This document shows, piece by piece, positions 53,774 to 63,359 of a stretch of 64,000 bases of DNA (within the stretch, counting starts at the first letter, position 1; each line of letters begins with the position of its first letter). This DNA comes from Virgibacillus proomii (GTDB taxonomy: Bacteria; Bacillota; Bacilli; Bacillales; Amphibacillaceae), in NCBI RefSeq assembly GCF_018916875.1, contig NZ_JAHLNO010000001.1, positions 62,001 through 126,000 on the forward strand, written 5' to 3'. The position numbers were made by a program, and so were the translations under genes. Under the pieces are notes generated by a model. It saw nothing but the letters and a program-made list of their open reading frames with translations, made no database searches and was not told where the DNA came from.

Positions 53774-55318
53774 TTGCAAGTTGAAACGACTTTTTTACAA
53801 GAGCAATTACGAAATTTTGGCTATTCTTCCTTCCGTCAAGGACAAGCAGAAATTATTCGTGATATTTTAGCAGGAAAAAATGTTTTAGGAATTCTACCAA
53901 CAGGATCTGGTAAATCGATTTGTTATCAATTGCCTGCAAAGCTACTAAACGGGACTACAATTGTTGTCTCTCCGCTTATTTCTCTCATGATTGATCAAGT
54001 GAAACAGTTAAAAGCGAAGCAATTTAAACAGGTTACAGCAATTAACAGCTTTATGAATCGAGATTTGAGGAATAGTGTTTTACGTAAACTCCATACCTAC
54101 CGACTAATTTATGTTTCGCCAGAACTTCTGCAGCAACAGTACGTACAAGGAAGATTAAGAAATTTAAAGGTAAGCTTGTTTGTTATTGATGAAGCACATT
54201 GTATATCTCAATGGGGACGTGAATTTAGACCGGACTATTTGAAATTGCAAGAAGTAATTATGGCTTGTAAATTCCCCCCTGTTTTAGCGCTGAGTGCTAC
54301 AGCTACTCCAAAGGCACAAGAGGACATTATAAATGCATTAGGAGGTATGGAATTTGTTAAGCATATCTATCCAATGGATCGACCCAATATTGCTTTTAGT
54401 GTGGAACAAGTAGAAAACGAAGATGAAAAGCTAGTTATTATGAAACGGTTGTTTAGCCAATACCGGGTTCCCTCATTAGTGTATTTTACCAGCAGGCAAG
54501 CAGCAGAAGAAGTTGCAAAAGAGTTAGCTTCTAGCTTAGATCTTCGCATTGCTGTATATCACGGGGGAATGGAGCAACAAGACCGTATTACGATACAGCA
54601 GCAATTTATGAATGATCAATTGGATATTATCTGTTGTACGAGTGCTTTTGGAATGGGGATTAATAAGTCTAATATTCGTTTAGTTATCCATTATCATATA
54701 ACAACACAACTGGAAGCGTACATTCAAGAAATTGGCAGGGCTGGAAGAGATGGAGAAGCAAGTGTTAGCCTATTATTATATTCAAATAAAGACATTCAGC
54801 TGCCAAAGCATATCATTAGCCGAGAACTTCCTTCCAAGCAAGAATTAGGATTCGTATTTAACAAGTTAAAGGTATTAGATGATGCAGACAAACCCCTACC
54901 AATTAAGGAAGAAGAAGTTGTAAATTGCTTTGATATAAATGAAGTTCAATGGCGATTTATCAAGTATCATTTAGAAAATCATGGTATTATTAAACATAAT
55001 AGTATACATTTTCAGCAGGATACATGGGACCATGCTTTTAAGCAAATATATACATATATTGAAAAACGAACGATGATAAAACAAGCAAAATTAGCTGAAA
55101 TCATTGATTGGATTTATCAGCAAGACTGCTTGCGTAAACATTTGTATAAGGGGTTTCAATCTTCTTATCAACCCCCAGTATTTCAATGCTGCAGCAATTG
55201 TGGATTTTCCTGGAAAGACTGGCAACCACAACAATCAAGGCGTGAAGGGATTACTTATTCTTGGCAGGAGCAGCTTAAAAATAAACTATTAATCGGAGGA
55301 GCAAATGAAACAACGTGA
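53774..55318 (+). CDS. recS: RecQ-family ATP-dependent DNA helicase RecS
   Basis: 514 residues. Motif I LPTGSGKS (Lys47), DEAH at 139-142, motif III ALSATAT, motif V-VI FGMGINKSNIRLVIHY and IGRAGRDG; a C-terminal RecQ zinc region with CLRKHL and CCSNCGF. The HRDC domain of long RecQ proteins is missing, as in B. subtilis RecS. TTG start with GAGGGAATAGG upstream. Overlaps ypbD by 14 bases. Confidence 0.9.
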   Translation: MQVETTFLQEQLRNFGYSSFRQGQAEIIRDILAGKNVLGILPTGSGKSICYQLPAKLLNGTTIVVSPLISLMIDQVKQLKAKQFKQVTAINSFMNRDLRNSVLRKLHTYRLIYVSPELLQQQYVQGRLRNLKVSLFVIDEAHCISQWGREFRPDYLKLQEVIMACKFPPVLALSATATPKAQEDIINALGGMEFVKHIYPMDRPNIAFSVEQVENEDEKLVIMKRLFSQYRVPSLVYFTSRQAAEEVAKELASSLDLRIAVYHGGMEQQDRITIQQQFMNDQLDIICCTSAFGMGINKSNIRLVIHYHITTQLEAYIQEIGRAGRDGEASVSLLLYSNKDIQLPKHIISRELPSKQELGFVFNKLKVLDDADKPLPIKEEEVVNCFDINEVQWRFIKYHLENHGIIKHNSIHFQQDTWDHAFKQIYTYIEKRTMIKQAKLAEIIDWIYQQDCLRKHLYKGFQSSYQPPVFQCCSNCGFSWKDWQPQQSRREGITYSWQEQLKNKLLIGGANETT

Positions 55319-55889
55319 ACTGATATTGCGTATGGACAATAAAGAATTACGAAGGCAACTTACTCTATCACAAATTATTTTCATCTTAATAAGCCTCGTC
55401 CTTAGCTTTGCCCTGTTTGAATCATTCATCGCTCAATGGTTGCACTTGTTTCAATGGAAGATAAAGGAAATCCTCTTTTATGGAGTACTACCTGGATTGG
55501 TCATTGTTTCCATTGATTTAATCTTGACATATCTCTTGCCAGCAAAATATTATGATGACGGCGGAATTAATGAAAAAATATTTGCTGAACAACCAATTTG
55601 GTTTATCCTTGTTTTTTCACTGTTGGTCGCTGTTTCTGAGGAGCTATTATTTCGTGGTGTACTGCAAACATCTTTTGGGTTTTGGTTTGCCAGCCTATTG
55701 TTTGCGTTCGTTCATTTTCGTTATTTAAAGAAACCTGTATTACTTATATCTGTACTTTTCGTTAGTTTTTATCTTGGTTACCTGTTTTATTTAACGGAAA
55801 ATTTAGTTGTAACGATAGTTGCTCATTTTATTGTCGATTGTTTATTAGGATTTTTCATTCGATTTAAAAGAGAGGTGTGGACGAGGTGA
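55305..55889 (+). CDS. ypbD: CPBP (CAAX/Abi) family intramembrane protease YpbD
   Basis: 194 residues, about six helices. Active-site motifs: EELLFRG (Glu112, Glu113, Arg117), FVHF (His137) and VAHFIVD (His174). CGGAGGAG before the ATG inside the recS end. Prokaryotic members are glutamate-type membrane proteases, some linked to bacteriocin immunity; target unknown. Confidence 0.88.
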   Translation: MKQRELILRMDNKELRRQLTLSQIIFILISLVLSFALFESFIAQWLHLFQWKIKEILFYGVLPGLVIVSIDLILTYLLPAKYYDDGGINEKIFAEQPIWFILVFSLLVAVSEELLFRGVLQTSFGFWFASLLFAFVHFRYLKKPVLLISVLFVSFYLGYLFYLTENLVVTIVAHFIVDCLLGFFIRFKREVWTR

Positions 55890-56203
55890 ATGAAGAAAAG
55901 CATAATCAAAACGACCAAGCAAAAGAGTTACGAAATGTGGTAGTTACAGATGATGATAAGCAAAACGAAAGCAGAGAATTAAAGAGTGATCAGGAAATTG
56001 ATAGGGATACAGACATTCTCAATTTACCACCACGAAGCGAAGTTCATAATATTAAGGGACGACCGACTCGAATAAAGTTAAGTGTTCCCTTTCGTAGACT
56101 AGCATTTATCATTTTGGTTCTTTTAGCTATTTTAATCATGGCTTATTTCTTTCTTGGCGATGAGTTATTTGCTAGCTTTTCTGAGATTTTTTACGGTATT
56201 TAA
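55886..56203 (+). CDS. Single-pass membrane protein (YpbE-like N-terminal part)
   Basis: 105 residues: a very acidic, Gln/Asn-rich cytoplasmic part (1-70), one helix (LAFIILVLLAILIMAYFF) and a short outside tail. GTG 55886 is used (AGAGG about 10 bases upstream); GTG 55877 is alternative. In B. subtilis the gene after ypbD, ypbE, encodes a longer protein with a LysM domain outside. Here the frame stops soon after the helix, 195 bp before a repeat element, so it may be truncated. Function unknown. Confidence 0.6.
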   Translation: MNEEKHNQNDQAKELRNVVVTDDDKQNESRELKSDQEIDRDTDILNLPPRSEVHNIKGRPTRIKLSVPFRRLAFIILVLLAILIMAYFFLGDELFASFSEIFYGI

Positions 56204-56399
56204 AAAATAGTCACGACAGTAATTTCGCATTTTTAGCCATTTTGAACATTCAACTTTGAAAATTTATGTTATTTAAGAAATCTTTCGTAAAACTGTATAA
56301 AAAGTAAGATGCCCATGTTCAACAACAGCTTAATAAGCATAGGATGTATAAAGAGAATAATGACGTTCTAGAATTACTAAACTAGTGAACAATATTTAT

Positions 56400-56958
56400 G
56401 TATCTAAGGTGCTGTAGAACTCCTGCTTCAATAGTTGTAGAGAATTTGAAAAAGTTTAAGTGGGAGATAACAACAATAAATGTTGATTCATTCGGGTCGA
56501 TAGGACAAGAAGGAGCTACGGCAGCAATACATCGCACGCAGAAAAAGCGATTTTCTTTTTCAAGGACAGAGAAGCTACGGCAGCGATACATCGCACGCAG
56601 AAAAAGCGATTTTCTTTTTCAAGGACAGAGAAGCTACGGCAGCAACACATCGCACGCAGAAAAAGCGATTTTCTTTTTCAAGGACAGAGAAGCTACGGCA
56701 GCGATACATCGCACGCAGAAAAAGCGATTTTCTTTTTCAAGGACAAGAAGAAGCTACGGCAGCAATACATCGCACGCAGAAAAAGCGATTTTCTTTTTCA
56801 AGGACAAGAAGGAGTTACGGCAGCGACACATCGCGATTTTTCAAGGACATGGAAAGCTACAACAGTTACACATCGTGGTTTTTCAAGAATGCCTGAGATT
56901 TTAGCTTTTGTTCTATCTCTTATCAGCAAAAGCCCTACCAAATAAAGTTTTACTTTAT
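56400..56958 (+). repeat. R element copy R12 (559 bp) with internal tandem 59-bp repeats
   Basis: Bounded by TTTAT (56395-56399 and 56954-56958). Left part GTATCTAAGGTGCTGTAG with decayed stem, linker TTGATTCATTCGGG, then five near-identical units of 59-62 bp (starting about 56511, 56571, 56630, 56689, 56749) and two degraded ones, then CAGCAAAAGCCCTACCAAA and AAGTTTTACTTTAT. Each unit contains GAAGCTACGGCAGC, ATCGCACGCAG and the hairpin GAAAAAG-CGATTTT-CTTTTTC. Confidence 0.8.
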
Positions 56959-57007
56959 ATATATTATTGTATGCTGCACTTAGTCAGCAATTGAAGGAGG
57001 TTACAAT

Positions 57008-57595
57008 ATGCGATTTGAGAGAGTGTCTAATAATCAATTTACTATTTTTTTAACATTTGATGATTTAATTGAACGTGGATTTACAAAAGATGATTTATGG
57101 TATGACGGATCAAGCGTTCGAAAATTGTTTAGTGATATGATGTATGAGGCAAGTTCAGAATTAGGTTTTGATTTGGAAGGGGCACTCCTTGTTCAAGTCC
57201 ATCTAATGCAAGCACAGGGCATGCATGTTATTGTAACGCAAAAATTTTCTGACGCAGATTTTGATACTGATTTTGTAGAAATGAAGGTTACGTTAGATGA
57301 AAATAAAAAAATGTTATTTTCTTTTCATGAATTTGAAAATGTCATTGATGTTGCTTCTTATTTATCAGCTTTAACCGTTGAGGGGGGAAAGTTATATTAT
57401 ATGGATCATGCGTATTATATGTTATTAAATGATGATGAATTAAATGGTGTAAACCGGGAGGATATCATTGCAATAATGTCTGAATTTGCTCAACCTAGCA
57501 TTTTGACAACACATCGACTACATGAATACGGAAAAGAAATTTTTTCTGAAGGAGCTGTCAAGAAAATTATTGAATTATTTTATTCTGAACGTTAG
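57008..57595 (+). CDS. ypbH: MecA-family adaptor protein YpbH (MecB)
   Basis: 195 residues, paralogue of the ClpC adaptor MecA. N-terminal substrate-binding part (FLTFDDLIERGFTKDDLWYD), acidic linker near residues 90-100, and a C-terminal ClpC-binding domain (EFENVIDVASYLSAL, EYGKEIFSEGAV). GAAGGAGG before ATG. Located as in B. subtilis. Probably modulates ClpCP degradation. Confidence 0.85.
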   Translation: MRFERVSNNQFTIFLTFDDLIERGFTKDDLWYDGSSVRKLFSDMMYEASSELGFDLEGALLVQVHLMQAQGMHVIVTQKFSDADFDTDFVEMKVTLDENKKMLFSFHEFENVIDVASYLSALTVEGGKLYYMDHAYYMLLNDDELNGVNREDIIAIMSEFAQPSILTTHRLHEYGKEIFSEGAVKKIIELFYSER

Positions 57596-57688
57596 TTTCG
57601 TGATCTCGTGACTATGGGCTTGCTTTATATTCATTATTACCTTTTCATTAATGACATCTATTAAAGTAGATAATAGAAATAATCGAAT

Positions 57689-57730
57689 AAGGGAAATTCA
57701 GTCCGAATTTCCCTTAGTAGAAATATATTT
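57689..57730 (+). terminator. Terminator after ypbH
   Basis: AAGGGAAATTC-AGTCC-GAATTTCCCTT, 11 bp stem, with a T run a little downstream. Confidence 0.65.
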
Positions 57731-58005
57731 TTAGTAACTTACTTACGATAATATGTATATATCATATAATAAAATCGCGTTAAACTTTATTACGGGTTGC
57801 ATTTCGTTTTTACCTAAATATACGATTTATGCAATAAATTAGAGAATGGACTAGAAGGTTTCTTTATAAAATGTTACGATATCTATTGGATAATTGCTGT
57901 TATGAAGGCAAATGCTTAAAAAGCATAATAAAGTCAAGTTACTAGCTGCTAAAGTAATGAAATTAATCTAACGAATTTTCGTTGTGAAAAATTAGAGTAA
58001 TTTTA

Positions 58006-58033
58006 TTGCATATTTACAGTGAAAGTGTATACT
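58006..58033 (+). promoter_or_regulatory. Candidate sigma-A promoter of gudB
   Basis: TTGCAT (58006-58011), 16 bases, TATACT (58028-58033). It would leave a leader of about 325 bases before gudB. In the leader, GGACGGAGAGG stands 6 bases before ATGGCGTAA, a minimal two-codon frame, and a CGCTT-AC-AAGCG hairpin follows near 58170. Confidence 0.45.
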
Positions 58034-58364
58034 AATGTCTGAGTACAGCTATATTGTATGTTCAAATAAGGGGGATTTAAAAAGGACGGAGAGGTTTTCA
58101 ATGGCGTAACTTTAATTAGCAAAACCGTTTAAGTGTTCCTTGCAGATGAGGTGTTTAGAAGATTTCTGCTTAGAATGCGCTTACAAGCGGAAAAGGGGTA
58201 GCATAACAATGTCATCTACTTTACTCCTGGAGTGATAGACTAATAATAAAACAATTCAGGAGCTGGAGAAATAAGCCAATAAGGATTTCTTTGCGTCACT
58301 TTTACCGAACCTTTTGAACATCTTCTATTAACTATTATTTTGAGATATTCTAGGAGGTAAATTC

Positions 58365-59645
58365 ATGGTAGCCGATAACGCAGCAGATTCTACCAAAGAA
58401 GTGAAAGAAAAAATGGATATTTTAAGTTCAACACGAGCTGTTGTAAAAACTGCATTGGAGAAATTGGGTTACCCTGAGGAGGTCTATGAATTATTCAGAG
58501 ATCCGATTCGTATGATGACAGTTCGTATCCCTGTACGGATGGATGATGGTTCAATTAAAGTATTTACTGGATATCGTGCACAACACAATGATTCCGTTGG
58601 ACCGACAAAAGGTGGAGTTCGATTTCATCCGGACGTGACAGAAGACGAAGTAAAAGCATTATCTATTTGGATGAGCTTAAAAGCCGGAATTGTTGATTTA
58701 CCTTATGGTGGTGGAAAGGGCGGTATCATTTGTGATCCTCGTGAAATGTCTTTCCGTGAGCTGGAAGGATTAAGCAGGGGGTATGTACGGGCAATTAGCC
58801 AAATTGTCGGACCAACAAAAGATATCCCAGCACCAGATGTATTTACAAATTCGCAAATCATGGCTTGGATGATGGATGAATATAGCCGTATTGATGAATT
58901 TAATAGTCCTGGCTTTATAACTGGTAAACCAATAGTTCTTGGTGGTTCACATGGTAGGGAATCTGCAACTGCGAAGGGTGTTACAATTTGTATCAATGAA
59001 GCTGCGAAGAAAAGGGGCATTGATGTTAAAGGGGCAAGTGTAATAATTCAAGGATTTGGAAACGCTGGTAGCTTTCTATCTAAATTTTTGTATGATGCTG
59101 GTGCAAAAGTTGTAGGAATATCTGATGCTTATGGCGCTCTTTATGATTCAGAAGGCCTTGATATTGACTATTTGTTAGATCGTAGAGACAGCTTTGGAAC
59201 CGTAACCAAATTGTTTAATAACACCATTACCAATAAAGAATTGCTTGAAAAGGAATGTGACATTTTAGTGCCTGCTGCTGTTGAAAATCAAATCACAGAA
59301 GAAAATGCTCACAATATTAAAGCTGGTATTGTTGTTGAAGCAGCTAATGGTCCTACAACAATGGAAGCTACAAAAATTTTGACAGAACGCGGAATATTGT
59401 TAGTACCTGACGTACTAGCCTCAGCAGGTGGAGTAACCGTTTCTTATTTTGAATGGGTACAAAATAACCAAGGTTATTATTGGTCTGAAGAAGAAATTGA
59501 TAAGAAGCTCCATGAAATTATGATTAAGGCATTTAATTCGATTTATAATACTGCGGAAACAAGACGAGTTGATATGCGTCTGGCTGCTTATATGATTGGT
59601 GTTCGGAAAATGGCAGAAGCTTCAAGATTCCGTGGTTGGGTATAA
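58365..59645 (+). CDS. gudB: NAD-dependent glutamate dehydrogenase GudB
   Basis: Catabolic glutamate dehydrogenase, 426 residues. Substrate site LPYGGGKGGI and active lysine region RAQHNDSVGPTKGG, PAPDVFTNSQIMAWMMDEYS, and Rossmann motif GFGNAG; ends ASRFRGW. The 9-bp duplication that silences gudB in laboratory B. subtilis is not present, so the enzyme should be active. AGGAGG before ATG. Neighbour of ypdA as in B. subtilis, hence GudB rather than RocG. Confidence 0.94.
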   Translation: MVADNAADSTKEVKEKMDILSSTRAVVKTALEKLGYPEEVYELFRDPIRMMTVRIPVRMDDGSIKVFTGYRAQHNDSVGPTKGGVRFHPDVTEDEVKALSIWMSLKAGIVDLPYGGGKGGIICDPREMSFRELEGLSRGYVRAISQIVGPTKDIPAPDVFTNSQIMAWMMDEYSRIDEFNSPGFITGKPIVLGGSHGRESATAKGVTICINEAAKKRGIDVKGASVIIQGFGNAGSFLSKFLYDAGAKVVGISDAYGALYDSEGLDIDYLLDRRDSFGTVTKLFNNTITNKELLEKECDILVPAAVENQITEENAHNIKAGIVVEAANGPTTMEATKILTERGILLVPDVLASAGGVTVSYFEWVQNNQGYYWSEEEIDKKLHEIMIKAFNSIYNTAETRRVDMRLAAYMIGVRKMAEASRFRGWV

Positions 59646-59676
59646 ATATCAAATTAGATAAGCACGAATAGATGAC

Positions 59677-59718
59677 GAAAAAACTCTTATCTTGTATAGT
59701 TAGGTAAGAGTTTTTTCT
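59677..59718 (+). terminator. Terminator after gudB
   Basis: AAAAAACTCTTA ... TAAGAGTTTTTTC. Confidence 0.9.
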
Positions 59719-59807
59719 ATTAGTAGTAAGGCTTCATGTACAGATTGAAGATAAGAAAAAATGGAAAATTAAGTCAGACTTTATAGATAGAAAGAAGGGT
59801 TAAGGAC

Positions 59808-60776
59808 ATGCAACAAGAAAAAGTGATTGTCGTTGGCAGCGGGCCTTGCGGAATGTCTGCAGCTATTGAGTTACAAAAATTAGGGGTTCAACCATTAATT
59901 ATTGAGAAAGGTAATATTGTAGATGCAATCTATCGTTATCCTACCCATCAAACCTTTTTTAGTTCCAGTGATAGATTAGAAATTGGCGATGTTGCTTTTA
60001 TTACTGAAAAACATAAGCCTGTGCGTAATCAAGCACTTGCATATTACCGAGCTGTCGCTGAACGTAAAGAATTACGTATTCATACGTTTGAAACAGTTAT
60101 AACTGTTAATCGAGTGGAAGATCGTTTTCATGTAGTAACTACAAAACATGAATATTTAGCAGATTATGTTGTCATAGCTACGGGATATTACGGTCAACCA
60201 AATATGTTAAATATACCTGGAGAAGAATTACCAAAAGTTTCGCATTACTTTAAAGAAGCACACCCATACTTTAAAAGGGATGTTGTTGTCATTGGCGGGA
60301 AAAATTCAGCAGTCGATGCGGCAATGGAATTGCATAAAGCGGGAGCTTATGTCACAGTATTATATCGTGGTGGTCAATATTCAGAAAGCATAAAGCCCTG
60401 GATTCTGCCAGAATTTGATTCACTTGTTCAAAAAGAAAAAGTAAATATGATTTTCAATGCTACGGTTTGTGAAATTACAGAGAACGCTGTATTTTACAAA
60501 GTAGGTAATGAAGAAAAGGCGATACGTAACGACTTTGTATTTGCCATGACTGGTTACCGACCGGATATTGACTTTCTTACCTCTTGTGGGATCGAAGTAG
60601 ATCCTAAAACAGGAGAGCCTTTTTATTATGAAGAAACGTATGAGACTAATATCGCAGGCTTATATGTAGCTGGTGTTGTAGCAGCAGGTTTTAATAACAA
60701 TAAAATTTTCATCGAAAATGGACGTTTTCACGGAGTAAAAATTGCTGAATCTGTTTCTAGTAATTATAAATCCTAG
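59808..60776 (+). CDS. ypdA: FAD/NADPH bacillithiol disulfide reductase YpdA
   Basis: 322 residues, pyridine-nucleotide reductase. FAD motif VVGSGPCGMSAAIEL near residue 8 carries the typical Cys of YpdA, NADPH motif VIGGKNSAVDAAMEL near residue 160, and a final FAD segment AGVVAAGFNNNKIFIENG. YpdA keeps bacillithiol reduced in Bacillota. AAGAAGGG site before the ATG. Single gene. Confidence 0.93.
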   Translation: MQQEKVIVVGSGPCGMSAAIELQKLGVQPLIIEKGNIVDAIYRYPTHQTFFSSSDRLEIGDVAFITEKHKPVRNQALAYYRAVAERKELRIHTFETVITVNRVEDRFHVVTTKHEYLADYVVIATGYYGQPNMLNIPGEELPKVSHYFKEAHPYFKRDVVVIGGKNSAVDAAMELHKAGAYVTVLYRGGQYSESIKPWILPEFDSLVQKEKVNMIFNATVCEITENAVFYKVGNEEKAIRNDFVFAMTGYRPDIDFLTSCGIEVDPKTGEPFYYEETYETNIAGLYVAGVVAAGFNNNKIFIENGRFHGVKIAESVSSNYKS

Positions 60777-60798
60777 GGCGAGGTGTTTGAACCGATAA

Positions 60799-60834
60799 CT
60801 TAATCCTTGCGGAATACTTTCCGCAAGGATTAAG
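60799..60834. terminator. Hairpin after ypdA
   Basis: CTTAATCCTTGCGGA / TCCGCAAGGATTAAG, a perfect 15-bp stem 22 bases after the stop codon, without a T-tract. Confidence 0.6.
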
Positions 60835-60848
60835 TATAAATGGGAATA

Positions 60849-61017
60849 ATAAAGTGAAACTTCATTCAGTAGGTCTTCCATCTCCTACTGAATGTTAGTA
60901 CCTAGAAGGGTATGACCTAAAGCCCTTGTACGAATCGGGCATTTAGGTGCCGTTTTCTCCCACTTTGACTTCTTCGTATTGCCTAAAGTTGAAGTCTTAC
61001 GGAACTTTACATGCGGG
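60849..61017 (-). repeat. R element copy R13
   Basis: Minus strand, bounded by TTTAT on both sides (plus ATAAA 60849-60853 and 61018-61022). Right stem half ACGGCACC is intact but the left is GTTCCGT, so the stem is decayed. Carries the TAGGTCATACC segment and second hairpin CATTCAGTAGGAG/CCTACTGAATG. Confidence 0.8.
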
Positions 61018-61589
61018 ATAAACACAAGAATGACATTGGCTTTATGATATATGAATTGTCGTAAATCTTTTTTAGAAAAGAATAAAGTATTAAATGCCCC
61101 CTCATAGAAAGGTTGCTTCTAACTAAGTGCTTCATTTATAATACGTGTAATTTCTCGTCCGCTCTATTACAACTAAAACGATAGGCTCCATTACTTGAGC
61201 TCACTTCTCATAAAAGCAGCTAACTTCGGGAATAGATAATAAAGATTTTTCAAAGCTTTTGGATCAGTTATTTCTTCTGAAAACAGAATTGTACATACTT
61301 TTTAATCACTACCTGTTTCGTACGATCTGCGATAATTTCCGTGGTCTATAATTTACAATTTTATTACATACTTCACTAACTTTTTTTACAGTCAGAAGTA
61401 TAGATAATGGTTAACCCTTCGCTTTTAAGAAATGCTTTCTGGATTGAGAGTCAATTTCTACTGTTTGGTTCATCCTATGATTAGAAGTTGCACAAGCAAG
61501 ATTAAACCGTCCACTTCATATCTCCAGATAATACCACTGCTTTTTTCTTTGTTCATTTACAATTCCATAGCTGCTTTATTTCAGATTTA

Positions 61590-61870
61590 TTAAAGTCATA
61601 TAAGAACGTTCTCTTGAACTGATAAATAAGGATAGAAAGCTAACTCCTGTGGAACAAGACTAATGTACTTGTTCTAATGATGAATGTTTTTACATCAAAA
61701 ATAATCTTTTCTTCATCAAATTCTGAGTCTTGTAACATCATGAATGATAGAGGGTTTCCTGCTCCGTTGAGACCGAGTAAACCGTAAATATCACCATGTT
61801 TTATCTGTAAACTCAGATTATTTACAGCAAACTGATTTCATATTTTTTACTTGATTAGAATAGTAAGTGA
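61590..61870 (-). pseudogene. ABC transporter ATP-binding protein, decayed
   Basis: Minus strand gives GDIYGLLGLNGAGNPLSFMM, a Walker A with the final Lys-Ser changed, and after frame changes LVPQELAFYPYLSVQENV-like sequence of BcrA-type ATPases. Several stops. DNA on either side (61023-61590 and 62010-62380) shows no intact gene. Confidence 0.5.
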
Positions 61871-61914
61871 ACTCATTTTACCGTTTTAATGTTATAGATA
61901 AATAGAAAAGGGCA

Positions 61915-62010
61915 AAGCGGGAGGTCACGGTACCTAAATGTCCGATTCGTTGACAGAGAAGCTTTGATAGCAATACACCGTGTTTTTTCTATGGTAAGAA
62001 AAAAACTTGA
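61915..62010 (+). repeat. R element fragment R14
   Basis: Right half of the first hairpin and linker: GGGAGGTCACGGTACC, TAAATGTCCGATTCGTTGAC, followed by a decayed internal module (AGAAGCTTTGATAGCAATAC). Confidence 0.5.
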
Positions 62011-62381
62011 CATTGACACACCGGCAAGCCAATTACTTCAGACGTACCAATAGCTTCAATTAATATTTTTAAATCTGTGAATTTTAATTTAATAAAATCC
62101 ATTATAAGAAGGTTGAATAAAGATGCTTTTTCTTAAAGCGTCTATCTCAAATAAATTTGATATCATTTCATCTAAAGTATGTGTTTTAGGCATTTTGGTT
62201 ATACTATACTTTTTTATTAGGTCAATACTTGAGGAAGAGAGAAAAAAGACAGTAACATGCTTCTTATTCAGTACAAACATTCCCTTTTAATTGACTGGAT
62301 TCGACAAAACAAATATGCTAGAAAAGAGTGCTATTCATAAATAGGTGATTAGTAAAAAATTAGATAAGTGGGTGTTGCCTT

Positions 62382-63359
62382 ATGAAACGAAAAAAAGTGG
62401 TTTTAATTGCTACCGGTGGCACAATTGCAAGTAAAAAGAAGGAAGACACAGGGTTATTAGAATCTGGAGTTATTACAGGGGAAGAAATTGTTCAATACTG
62501 TGATATACCAGCAGACATAGATGTAGAAGTAGAGTCGATGTTACAAAAGGCAAGTATGCATCTAACCTTTGATGATTTATTAATATTGAAAGAGCGGATC
62601 GATCTTTATTTAGCAAAAGATGATGTATCTGGAGTAGTTGTTACTCAAGGAACAGATACATTAGAAGAGTCGTCTTATTTTATTAATTTAATAACCAATC
62701 ATAAAAAACCAATTGTTTTTACTGGATCACAGCGTTCACCTGGTGAAGTAGGAACAGATGCTTTTATAAATATAAAGCATGCTATTCTCGCAGCTTGTAG
62801 TGAGGATTTATTTCATATTGGCGTTGTAGTTGTTTTTAATGAACGTATTTTTCATTCTCGTTATGTAAAAAAGGAACATGCTTCCAATGTTCAAGGCTTT
62901 AATTCATTCGGCTTTGGTTATCTTGGAATTATTGATAATGAAGAAGTGTACATTTTCCAGAAGCCTTTAGTGAATGAGTTTTATGAGTTAAAGTCATCGT
63001 TACCTGAAGTCGATATCATTAAGTGTTATATGGGTGCTGGTGATAAATATGTAAGAGCAGCTAGAGAAGCTAATGTTGATGGAATAATTTTAGAAGGTGT
63101 CGGCAGAGGTCAAGTAACACCTGCAATGATGGGGGAAATAAAACAGTGCATTCAAGCCGGAATAATTGTGGTCATTACTACTTCTACTGTTGAAGGGGAA
63201 GTTTATACGACTTATGATTATGAGGGAAGCGCGTTTGATTTAAAAAAAGCTGGAGTTATTCTTGGAAGAGATTATGATAGTAAAAAAGCCAGAATGAAGC
63301 TAATGGTGGGGTTAGCTAGTAACCATCCAAATATATCTGAAATATTTAATCCACTTTAG
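62382..63359 (+). CDS. ansA: L-asparaginase
   Basis: Cytoplasmic asparaginase, 325 residues, no signal peptide. Nucleophile Thr14 in ATGGTIAS and second active motif VVTQGTDTLEES (Thr91, Asp92). Length and place next to ypdA fit B. subtilis AnsA; the aspartase gene ansB, its partner there, is not adjacent. Site before ATG is weak (GTGGGTG). Confidence 0.92.
   Translation: MKRKKVVLIATGGTIASKKKEDTGLLESGVITGEEIVQYCDIPADIDVEVESMLQKASMHLTFDDLLILKERIDLYLAKDDVSGVVVTQGTDTLEESSYFINLITNHKKPIVFTGSQRSPGEVGTDAFINIKHAILAACSEDLFHIGVVVVFNERIFHSRYVKKEHASNVQGFNSFGFGYLGIIDNEEVYIFQKPLVNEFYELKSSLPEVDIIKCYMGAGDKYVRAAREANVDGIILEGVGRGQVTPAMMGEIKQCIQAGIIVVITTSTVEGEVYTTYDYEGSAFDLKKAGVILGRDYDSKKARMKLMVGLASNHPNISEIFNPL

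Noticed and set aside
56500..56870. CRISPR array
   Set aside because: The units are direct tandem repeats without unique spacers, and no cas gene is present.
56398..56904. 168-codon plus-strand ORF with repeated peptides
   Set aside because: It lies wholly in the tandem 59-bp repeats of R12, has no ribosome site, and the unit lengths (59-62) change the phase; it is an artefact of a repeat.
62089..62280. 63-codon minus-strand ORF before ansA
   Set aside because: No strong ribosome site or family resemblance; lies in decayed DNA, although a remnant of a real gene cannot be excluded.
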